Shown here piece by piece: positions 57,198 through 64,000 of a stretch of DNA of 64,000 bases. The translations under genes were made by a program, and so were the position numbers. Numbering within the stretch: position 1 is the first letter of the stretch; each line of letters begins with the position of its first letter. The DNA comes from Pseudomonas neustonica. GTDB lineage: Bacteria; Pseudomonadota; Gammaproteobacteria; Pseudomonadales; Pseudomonadaceae. The notes beneath the pieces are model-generated. The model made no database searches and was not told the DNA's origin. It was given only the letters and a program-made list of their open reading frames with translations. Where the stretch lies: the NCBI RefSeq assembly GCF_003797945.1, contig NZ_RKKU01000002.1, positions 186,001-250,000 on the forward strand, in the 5' to 3' direction.

Positions 57198-58151
57198 TTA
57201 ACGGGCAGCGAGTTGCTCGGCGATGGCGTCCATTAACTGTCCGCCGATATCAGTTTGGTAAGCGGCGTCAATCTCACGAATACAGGTGGGGCTGGTGACA
57301 TTGATTTCGGTCAGGTAGTCGCCGATCACGTCCAGGCCAACGAACAGCAAGCCGCGCTCGCGCAGGGTCGGCCCTACTTGAGCGGCTATCCAGCGGTCGC
57401 GTTCGGTTAGTGGTCTCGCTTCGCCGCGGCCGCCAGCGGCCAGGTTGCCCCGTGTCTCGCCTTGCTGCGGGATACGCGCCAAACAGTAGGGTACTGGTTC
57501 GCCCTTGATCATCAGGATGCGTTTGTCGCCATCTTTGATCTCCGGCAAATAGCGCTGGGCCATAATCTGTTCTTGGCCGTGGCGGGTCAGTGTTTCGATG
57601 ATGACGCTGAGATTGGGATCGTTTTCCTTGATGCGGAAAATCATTGAACCGCCCATGCCATCTAGCGGTTTGAGAATGACGTCACGGTGCCGCTTGGCAA
57701 ATTCGCGCAGAATGTCGGCCCGCCGTGTAACGATATGTTCGGGCGCGCACTGCGGGAATTGAGTAGCGAACAGCTTTTCGTTGCAGTCGCGCAGACTGGC
57801 TGGGCGATTGACCACCAAGACGCCAGCGCGTTCAGCGGCTTCCAGAATGTGGGTTGCGTAAAGAAACTCATTGTCGAAGGGCGGGTCCTTGCGCATTAGT
57901 ACGACGTCCAATGTGCTAAGGCTGAGCTGCTGCTGTTCGCCCAGGTCGTACCAGTGATCAGGGTCTGCATGTACCTGCAGGGAACGCATGCAGCCCATAG
58001 CCTGTCCGTCGGCAAGGTAGAGATCCTGAGGCTCCAGATAGAATAACTCCCACTGGCGCTCACTGGCGGCCAGTAGCATGGCCAGGGTGCTATCTTTCTT
58101 ATAATGGATCGCGCTGATGGGATCCATGACGACGCCGAGACGAATAGGCAT
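57198..58151 (-). CDS. gshB: glutathione synthetase
   Basis: GshB, 317 residues, an ATP-grasp enzyme that joins gamma-glutamylcysteine and glycine. MPIRLGVVMDPI is the usual N-terminus, which fixes the ATG at 58151; a longer frame to 58250 is rejected. The glycine loop KPLDGMGGSMIFRI and the C-terminal EINVTSPTCIREID are intact. It is divergent from pilG across 225 bp, in which no clear promoter was found by eye. Confidence 0.97.
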   Translation of the reverse strand: MPIRLGVVMDPISAIHYKKDSTLAMLLAASERQWELFYLEPQDLYLADGQAMGCMRSLQVHADPDHWYDLGEQQQLSLSTLDVVLMRKDPPFDNEFLYATHILEAAERAGVLVVNRPASLRDCNEKLFATQFPQCAPEHIVTRRADILREFAKRHRDVILKPLDGMGGSMIFRIKENDPNLSVIIETLTRHGQEQIMAQRYLPEIKDGDKRILMIKGEPVPYCLARIPQQGETRGNLAAGGRGEARPLTERDRWIAAQVGPTLRERGLLFVGLDVIGDYLTEINVTSPTCIREIDAAYQTDIGGQLMDAIAEQLAAR

Positions 58152-58376
58152 ATTAGAGGTATTCCGCGCTGTTTCGAGGTAAGCATGCAGTGTAACGCTT
58201 GATGCTGTGTGCAATAAAGGTCGGCTAGTCTGGATGGATGCGCTGGACATGAGTAAGCTTTATAGATTGGCCGAGTAATCTATGCTAAAAGTACGCGAAA
58301 AGGATTTGGCTGGTCAGCGGCTGGCAAGACGCAGCCATAAAGAATTGAACCACCATTTATAACAAAGGCTGGTCTT

Positions 58377-58790
58377 ATGGAAGAAAATTTCGAGAGCCTG
58401 AAGGTCATGGTGATTGATGACAGCAAGACGATTCGACGCACGGCGGAAACCTTGCTGAAAAAAGTCGGATGCACCGTGATTACTGCCGTTGATGGCTTTG
58501 ATGCGCTAGCCAAGATTGCGGATAATCATCCCGATATCATCTTTGTTGACATCATGATGCCGCGCCTCGACGGCTATCAGACTTGTGCGCTGATCAAGAA
58601 CAACAGCGCTTTCCGCTCCACCCCCGTGATCATGCTGTCCAGCAAGGATGGTCTGTTCGATAAGGCCAAGGGTCGGATAGTAGGCTCAGATCAGTATTTG
58701 ACCAAGCCATTCAGCAAAGAAGAGCTGCTTGGCGCTATTCGCGCGCATGTGCCGCAGGCTGGCAACATGGCTGGTGCGGCGGGCGCATAA
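58377..58790 (+). CDS. pilG: twitching-motility response regulator PilG
   Basis: PilG, 137 residues, a single-domain CheY-like receiver. DDSKTIRRTAE gives the acidic pair, IIFVDIMMPRLDGYQ the phospho-acceptor Asp, MLSSKD the switch Thr/Ser and LTKPFSKEEL the conserved Lys. A short C-terminal Gly/Ala tail follows. It receives phosphate from ChpA and promotes pilus extension and cAMP synthesis in P. aeruginosa. First gene of pilGHIJK-chpA. Confidence 0.96.
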   Translation: MEENFESLKVMVIDDSKTIRRTAETLLKKVGCTVITAVDGFDALAKIADNHPDIIFVDIMMPRLDGYQTCALIKNNSAFRSTPVIMLSSKDGLFDKAKGRIVGSDQYLTKPFSKEELLGAIRAHVPQAGNMAGAAGA

Positions 58791-58828
58791 GCGCCGCTGC
58801 ATAATTTTGAATTAACCGGGGGACTCCG

Positions 58829-59194
58829 ATGGCCCGTATTCTGGTAGTAGATGATTCGCCAACCGAGCTTTATAAGCTCACCGGCATGCTTGAAAAGCAC
58901 GGTTATGAAGTATTAAAGGCAGAGAACGGGGCAGATGGCGTTGCGCTTGCACGTCAGGAAAAGCCGGATGCTGTATTAATGGATATTGTCATGCCTGGCC
59001 TCAACGGTTTTCAGGCAACTCGTCAATTAACCAAAGATCCGGAAACTGCCAATATTCCGGTGATTATAGTCACCACCAAAGACCAGGAAACCGATAAGGT
59101 CTGGGGTAAACGCCAGGGTGCAAAAGACTACCTGACCAAGCCGGTCGAGGAATCTACTCTGGTCCAGACACTGAAATCGGTACTCGGCAGCTAG
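58829..59194 (+). CDS. pilH: twitching-motility response regulator PilH
   Basis: PilH, 121 residues, a second CheY-like receiver. Acidic pair in VVDDSPTELYKL, acceptor Asp in AVLMDIVMPGLNGFQ, IVTTKDQ and LTKPVEESTL complete the active site. In P. aeruginosa PilH opposes or balances PilG output. It is 38 nt after pilG. Confidence 0.96.
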   Translation: MARILVVDDSPTELYKLTGMLEKHGYEVLKAENGADGVALARQEKPDAVLMDIVMPGLNGFQATRQLTKDPETANIPVIIVTTKDQETDKVWGKRQGAKDYLTKPVEESTLVQTLKSVLGS

Positions 59195-59241
59195 GAAATC
59201 CTGCTTGTTCGATGCCGCATAACAACGAGAATAGACTCGGC

Positions 59242-59778
59242 ATGTCAGATATACAGCATCCCTTCGATCTATTGCAGACGCTGGCCAAAAGTTATCGCAC
59301 ACAGGCTAGCGGCTTGCCGTCTCAAGATGTGGTGAGCGAAGTCTGGAGTGGTGTCGGCTTTCGGCTGGCAGGACACTTTATGCTCGCTGCCATGGGCGAG
59401 GTCAGTGAAATTCTGCATGAGCCACGTTACACCGCGTTGCCCCGGGTTAAGGCTTGGGTACGAGGTGTAGCCAATGTGCGTGGCCGTCTATTACCGATCG
59501 TTGATATGAGCGGTTTTTTTGGTGTCACCAGCACAGCGCCGCGCAAGCAGCGCCGAGTCCTGGTGCTGGATCGTGACGACCTGTTTGTTGGCTTGCTGAT
59601 CGATGAGTTACTGGGTATGCAGCACATGCCCGTCAGCTCCTTCAGTGAACGCCTACCAGAGCTCGATGACGCGGTGCGTCCCTATGTCATAGGTGCCTAT
59701 GACGGCGAGCAACAGGCGCTGGTATTTAATTTTCGCGCATTAGCGCACGATCAGGCGTTTCTCGACGTAGCGCTTTGA
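59242..59778 (+). CDS. pilI: CheW-like adaptor PilI
   Basis: PilI, 178 residues, the CheW-type coupler between the receptor PilJ and the kinase ChpA. The CheW fold is seen in GEVSEILHEPRYTALPRVKAW-type text, VRGRLLPIVDMSGFFG and VLVLDRDDLFVGLLIDELLG. The ATG at 59242 (MSDIQHPFDLLQ) matches the 178-residue P. aeruginosa protein; an ATG 30 nt upstream is rejected. Confidence 0.95.
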   Translation: MSDIQHPFDLLQTLAKSYRTQASGLPSQDVVSEVWSGVGFRLAGHFMLAAMGEVSEILHEPRYTALPRVKAWVRGVANVRGRLLPIVDMSGFFGVTSTAPRKQRRVLVLDRDDLFVGLLIDELLGMQHMPVSSFSERLPELDDAVRPYVIGAYDGEQQALVFNFRALAHDQAFLDVAL

Positions 59779-59868
59779 TCAGTATTTGGGGTGCGGCCGG
59801 TGATGAGCTGCTGCATCGGAGCATGTTAGCTAGAACAACAAGGCTGTCGGCCAGGTAGGGGCCATAAA

Positions 59869-61908
59869 ATGAAAAAGTTCGATAGACAGATGCTGTCCAC
59901 GATGCGAAGCAACCGCACGCTCACCGGCCTGTTCGCCGTACTGATCCTGTCGTTGTTGTTGCTGTTCGTCAACTTCCTGTATTTGAATATTCAGAGTAAG
60001 TACGACACCGAATATATCGGCCACGCAGGTGAGTTGCGCGTACTGTCGCAGGAAATTTCCAAGTCGGCGACTGAGGCAGCTACGGGTACGCCGGAAGCCT
60101 TTGGTCTGCTGTTGACGGCGCGTAACGACTTCCAGCAGCGCTGGGATTATCTGATAGAAGGTCGTGAACAAACCGGCCTTCCTCCGACTCCCGCTTCGCT
60201 GCAGGAGCAGCTGGCGCCTGCGCAAGATGACTGGGATAAAGTACGCCGCAATGCGGACGCCATTTTGGCCAGTCAGGCGACGGTATTGTCCCTACACGAA
60301 GTTGCCAACAACTTGTCTGATACCGTGCCTCAGCTTCAGGTCGAGTATGAAGACGTGGTTGATTTGTTGATTACCAGCGGCGCATCGGCCGACCAGGTGG
60401 CCATCGCTCAGCGGCAATCATTGCTGGCCGAGCGTATTCTTGGCTCGGTAAACCGCGTACTCGCTGGTGACCAGGACTCGGTGATGGCAGCGGACAGTTT
60501 TGGTCGTGATGCCAGCCTCTTTGGTCGCGTACTGCAGGGTATGTTGCAGGGCAACGATGCTATTGGCATTACGCAGGTAACCAACCCGGAAGCAGCCGCC
60601 CGACTCGAGGAAATTCAAGAGCTGTTCCGCTACGTATCGGATTCTGTTGACCAGATTCTGCTGACGTCTCCGGAGCTCTATCAGGTACGTTCCGCTGCCA
60701 ACGAAATCTTTACCGATTCGCAGTCGCTGCTGGAAAACGTATCAGAATTGGCCCGTGGCTTTGAGAGTCGCGCTGATGCCCGTGTTATCAACAGTATTTT
60801 AGGCTACGCGCTGGGCGTCATTGCCTTGGGCTGCATTTTGCTGATCGGTGTGCAGATGACCCGCGAAACCCGCGAGCGTCTGGTTGAAACCGCTGAGAAA
60901 AATGAGCGCAACCAGGCAGCGATTTTGCGACTGCTGGATGAGATCGGTGACTTGGCCGACGGTGACCTCACCGCCCAGGCTACGGTAACCGAGGACTTCA
61001 CGGGTGCGATCGCAGACTCTATCAATGAATCTATTGACCAACTCCGCGCACTGGTACTGACCATTAACGAAACGGCCTTGCAGGTAGAAGGCGCTGCCCA
61101 GGAAACACAGGGTACAGCGATGCACTTGGCCGAGGCCTCCGAGCACCAGGCACAGGAAATTGCTGGCGCCTCTGCCGCGGTAAACGAGATGGCGGTTTCC
61201 ATTGACCAGGTATCCGCCAACGCTTCCGAATCGGCGGCGGTAGCAGAACGTTCGGTAGCCATCGCCAACAAGGGTAACGAGGTAGTACAGAATACCATCG
61301 TTGGCATGGATACCATTCGCGAGCAGATTCAGGACACATCCAAGCGGATCAAGCGCCTGGGTGAGTCATCGCAGGAAATTGGTGACATCGTAAGTCTGAT
61401 TAACGACATTGCTGACCAGACCAACATTCTGGCCTTGAACGCCGCGATTCAGGCCTCCATGGCCGGTGACGCCGGTCGAGGCTTCGCGGTGGTAGCCGAC
61501 GAAGTACAGCGTCTGGCTGAACGTTCTTCTGGTGCCACCAAGCAGATTGAAGCGCTGGTAAAAACCATTCAGACCGATACCAATGAAGCAGTTATCTCGA
61601 TGGAACAGACGACGTCCGAGGTGGTTCGTGGTGCCCGTTTGGCACAGGACGCCGGTGTCGCTCTGGAAGAGATCGAGAAGGTATCAACCAGTCTGGCAGC
61701 CTTGATTCAGAACATTTCCAACGCCGCACGGCAGCAGGCTTCTTCTGCCGGTCACATTTCCAATACCATGAACGTGATCCAGGAGATCACCTCGCAAACC
61801 TCGGCAGGTACCACCACCACCGCACGCAGCATTGGTGAGTTGGCGAAACTGGCTGAGGCCATGCGTCAGTCGGTTGACGGCTTCACGCTACCGCAGCAGG
61901 ACGACTAA
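59869..61908 (+). CDS. pilJ: pilus chemoreceptor PilJ
   Basis: PilJ, 679 residues, the methyl-accepting receptor of the Pil-Chp system. TM1 is at about 22-42 and TM2 at about 312-331 ([14 protein letters not shown]), enclosing a long helical periplasmic PilJ-type sensor. A HAMP region ([12 protein letters not shown]) leads to the signalling coiled coil, with the hairpin tip [20 protein letters not shown] and [18 protein letters not shown]. It senses pilus or surface contact in P. aeruginosa. Confidence 0.97.
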   Translation: MKKFDRQMLSTMRSNRTLTGLFAVLILSLLLLFVNFLYLNIQSKYDTEYIGHAGELRVLSQEISKSATEAATGTPEAFGLLLTARNDFQQRWDYLIEGREQTGLPPTPASLQEQLAPAQDDWDKVRRNADAILASQATVLSLHEVANNLSDTVPQLQVEYEDVVDLLITSGASADQVAIAQRQSLLAERILGSVNRVLAGDQDSVMAADSFGRDASLFGRVLQGMLQGNDAIGITQVTNPEAAARLEEIQELFRYVSDSVDQILLTSPELYQVRSAANEIFTDSQSLLENVSELARGFESRADARVINSILGYALGVIALGCILLIGVQMTRETRERLVETAEKNERNQAAILRLLDEIGDLADGDLTAQATVTEDFTGAIADSINESIDQLRALVLTINETALQVEGAAQETQGTAMHLAEASEHQAQEIAGASAAVNEMAVSIDQVSANASESAAVAERSVAIANKGNEVVQNTIVGMDTIREQIQDTSKRIKRLGESSQEIGDIVSLINDIADQTNILALNAAIQASMAGDAGRGFAVVADEVQRLAERSSGATKQIEALVKTIQTDTNEAVISMEQTTSEVVRGARLAQDAGVALEEIEKVSTSLAALIQNISNAARQQASSAGHISNTMNVIQEITSQTSAGTTTTARSIGELAKLAEAMRQSVDGFTLPQQDD

Positions 61909-61967
61909 GCTGAGTCGGAAGGCTGCAAGCGCGGCCCTCCGGTTTCGCCTGGAGCGAGGGGCATAAA

Positions 61968-62852
61968 GTGCAGACAACGCAGAATTGGTCGTTGCAACAG
62001 CTGCCGGAAATGGACGCGCATCAGTTTCGGCAGTGGCAAACACTGCTGGAGGCTCGTACCGGCGTGTGCGTTAGTGATCAGCGCAGAACGTTTTTGCAGA
62101 CCAGCGTTGGCACGCGCATGCGTGAGCTGAACATCACCGACTATCAGCAATACTATGATCAGGTGACGCAGGGTGCGGCGGGCGCGGTGGAATGGTCTGC
62201 GCTGATTGACCGACTGACGGTGCGGGAAACCAGCTTTATGCGGCACCGGCCCTCGTTCGATGCCATTGGTCGGCATTTGAGCACACTGCTTGCTGATCGG
62301 GGCGCAGAGCGGCCATTGCAGCTATGGAGTGTGGGTTGCGCCAGCGGCGAGGAGGCTTACTCGTTGGCCATTGTCAGCGAGCAAAGTATTGCTGCAGCGG
62401 GCGGCCATGCCAGCGGATATGGCGTCTGGGCGACCGATATAAGCCTAAAGGCGCTAGAGCAGGGGCGTGCCGCCACTTACTCTGGCAATCGTCTGGGCGG
62501 ACTGGACGACCGTGAGCGCCGCGAATGGCTGCAAACCCTGCCGAATGACCGTTACGAAGTTGCCTATGCCCTGCGTGACCGGGTGTGTTTTTCTCGCTTG
62601 AACATTCTGGAATTGGCCCAGGCCCCTATCAGGGACCTGGATATTATTTTCTGCCAGAACCTGCTCATCTATTTCCGTCGCTGGCGTCGCCGCGATCTGC
62701 TCAACCTGCTGGCGACGCGGCTCGCGCCCGGCGGCATGTTGATCATTGGATTGGGTGAAATCATGGACTGGAATAATCCCTTGCTCGAGCGGCTACCTGA
62801 TGACCAGGTACAGGCCTATGTGCGCCGGGATAGCACTGGACGTCTGGAGTAA
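61968..62852 (+). CDS. pilK: CheR-type methyltransferase PilK
   Basis: PilK, 294 residues, methylates receptor glutamates, presumably in PilJ. A helical CheR_N domain (LLEARTGVCVSDQRRTFLQT) is followed by the Rossmann fold with WSVGCASGEEAYSLA, the TDISLKALEQGR acid and FCQNLLIYFRR. It starts with GTG at 61968 preceded by GGAGCGAGGGG. chpA begins 2 nt after its stop. Confidence 0.94.
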   Translation: MQTTQNWSLQQLPEMDAHQFRQWQTLLEARTGVCVSDQRRTFLQTSVGTRMRELNITDYQQYYDQVTQGAAGAVEWSALIDRLTVRETSFMRHRPSFDAIGRHLSTLLADRGAERPLQLWSVGCASGEEAYSLAIVSEQSIAAAGGHASGYGVWATDISLKALEQGRAATYSGNRLGGLDDRERREWLQTLPNDRYEVAYALRDRVCFSRLNILELAQAPIRDLDIIFCQNLLIYFRRWRRRDLLNLLATRLAPGGMLIIGLGEIMDWNNPLLERLPDDQVQAYVRRDSTGRLE

Positions 62853-62854
62853 AT

Positions 62855-64000
62855 ATGAGTGATCGGCATGACTACGTCGCTCTCGATTGGGTCAAGGGCG
62901 AGATTTCTGAAACGCTGAATCAGGCGCGTCAAGCGCTTGAGGCCTTTGTTGAAACCCCCGAGGATTCAACGCGTCTGCGTTTCTGTCTGACCTATATACA
63001 TCAGGTCCATGGCACGCTGCAGATGGTCGAGTTTTATGGTGCAGCACTGCTCGCCGAAGAAATGGAGCAGCTTGCTCAAGCGCTTATGAACGGTGCAGTG
63101 AAGCGCGAAAGCGAAGCGCTCGAAGTGCTCATGCAGGCCATCCTGCAGATGCCTGCTTATCTTGATCGGGTACAAAGTGGCAGGCGTGATTTGCCGCTGG
63201 TGCTTTTGCCGCTGCTGAACGATATGCGCACCGCACGCGGAGACAAGCTGCTATCGGAAAACGCGCTTTTCAGCCCCGGACTCGATACCGCCGTTGCTGA
63301 ATCGTCATCGGAGCTAGCGGATCTATCTCAAGCTGACAACGTCAAGCAGTTGCGTAAATTGCGTCAGGCGTTGCAGATGTCGCAGGCCGGGGTTATCCGC
63401 GGCCAGGATATCAAGGTTAACAGCCGTCACCTGCGCAACGTATTTGCGCGGCTACAACAGCTTTGTCAGGGTGCGCCTTATGCGGATCTTTGGGCCATTT
63501 TTGCCGGTGTTGCAGAAGGCCTTGAAGAGGGCAGTATCGAAAATGGCGCAGCTGTCAGACAGTTGCTCCGGCAGGCTGACCAGGAGCTCCGTCAATTAAT
63601 GACCCGGGGCGCTGACGCACTACAAAGTGCTCCGCCACCCGAGTTACTGCGTAATCTGCTGTTCTACGTCGCCAAAAGCGCCGATGGTAGCCCGCGATTG
63701 GACGCGTTGAAGCAGCGTTATCAACTGCAGGACTCCTGGGCTGGTGGTCAGGATGATCTGTCAGCTGAGGACGCGCGACTGGTTGGTCCTGATCGGGGCG
63801 CCATGCAGTCGGTGGTGATGGCGTTGGGCGAAGAGCTGATGCAGGTCAAGGATCAACTCGATCTCTTTGTACGCAGCGATCGCAGCCAGCTGGACCGCTT
63901 GTCAGCCTTATTGCCCATCATGAAACAGGTTAGCGATACGTTGGCGATGTTGGGCCTGGGGCAGCCGCGACGGGTTTTGAGTGAGCAGATTGAGCAGGTA
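62855..64000 (+). CDS. chpA: chemosensory histidine kinase ChpA (5' part)
   Basis: The open frame runs 382 codons from ATG 62855 to the window edge with no stop. It is the N-terminal part of the very large ChpA kinase, which in P. aeruginosa carries several Hpt domains, a CheA core and a receiver. The visible part is helical: a first Hpt-like segment with the candidate phospho-His in YIHQVHGTLQM, and a FimL-like region (NSRHLRNVFARLQQL). The kinase and receiver lie beyond the window, so their state is unknown. Confidence 0.93.
   Translation, partial: MSDRHDYVALDWVKGEISETLNQARQALEAFVETPEDSTRLRFCLTYIHQVHGTLQMVEFYGAALLAEEMEQLAQALMNGAVKRESEALEVLMQAILQMPAYLDRVQSGRRDLPLVLLPLLNDMRTARGDKLLSENALFSPGLDTAVAESSSELADLSQADNVKQLRKLRQALQMSQAGVIRGQDIKVNSRHLRNVFARLQQLCQGAPYADLWAIFAGVAEGLEEGSIENGAAVRQLLRQADQELRQLMTRGADALQSAPPPELLRNLLFYVAKSADGSPRLDALKQRYQLQDSWAGGQDDLSAEDARLVGPDRGAMQSVVMALGEELMQVKDQLDLFVRSDRSQLDRLSALLPIMKQVSDTLAMLGLGQPRRVLSEQIEQV

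Overview
The window is a contiguous piece of a Pseudomonadaceae chromosome. The gene order (mutM, ggt, ferredoxin, coaD, laoABC/laoR, rsmD, two M16 peptidases, ftsYEX, rpoH, mtgA, thiSG, trmB, hemW-rdgB, metWX, yggT-proC-yggS, pilTU, pyrC'-pyrB-pyrR-ruvX-algH, tonB, gshB, pilGHIJK-chpA) is, from memory, the order of the P. aeruginosa PA0357-PA0413 region. High G+C, ATGA-type overlaps, a Pseudomonas-like REP and Pseudomonas-only arrangements (pyrC', Chp pilus genes) agree. The many departures from P. aeruginosa suggest a more distant member such as Halopseudomonas; that genus guess is inference only.

Layout. 1-5.1 kb: acyl-CoA metabolism on the minus strand (double-hotdog thioesterase, PEBP protein, PcaF/PaaJ-type thiolase with PaaH-type dehydrogenase). 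5.1-10.1 kb, plus strand: hotdog thioesterase, unknown multipass membrane protein, mutM, small exported protein, Na/Pi cotransporter. 10.2-15.9 kb, minus: a second EF-G, DUF817 membrane protein, gamma-glutamyltransferase, ferredoxin, coaD. 16-20.5 kb: laoCBA long-chain alcohol oxidation genes with divergent laoR and a palindromic operator candidate. 20.5-25 kb, minus: YheT hydrolase, rsmD, M16 pair. 25.1-29.1 kb, plus: ftsYEX, a striking 18-unit heptamer repeat with a G-quadruplex motif, then rpoH. 29.2-32.9 kb: small inner-membrane protein, mtgA, DUF423, thiS, thiG, trmB.

32.9-39.6 kb is a variable segment: a hipBA toxin-antitoxin module behind four evenly spaced palindromes, a decayed IS3-family remnant, then crotonase, glyoxalase I, DUF922 protein, thioesterase and iron alcohol dehydrogenase. 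39.6-46.1 kb, minus: hemW, rdgB, DUF4426, metWX, DUF167, yggT, proC, yggS. 46.2-48.5 kb: pilT and pilU. 48.5-52.3 kb: a complete siaABCD signalling operon lies between pilU and the pyrimidine operon. 52.3-58.2 kb, minus: pyrC'-pyrB-pyrR-ruvX-algH, tonB, gshB. 58.4-64 kb, plus: pilG-pilH-pilI-pilJ-pilK and the first third or less of chpA, which runs off the window.

Functionally the window joins type IV pilus retraction (PilT/U), its chemosensory control (Pil-Chp, with a pilus-linked TonB nearby) and a c-di-GMP/partner-switch operon (Sia), next to housekeeping genes for division, heat shock, nucleotide, thiamine, methionine and glutathione synthesis. The best leads for something new are the heptamer/G-quadruplex element before rpoH with its relative inside the hemW start, the 50-bp-phased operator array of hipBA, the DUF817 gene with an apparent AUA start, and the stacked hairpins before thiS. 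No tRNA, rRNA, CRISPR array or prophage was seen.
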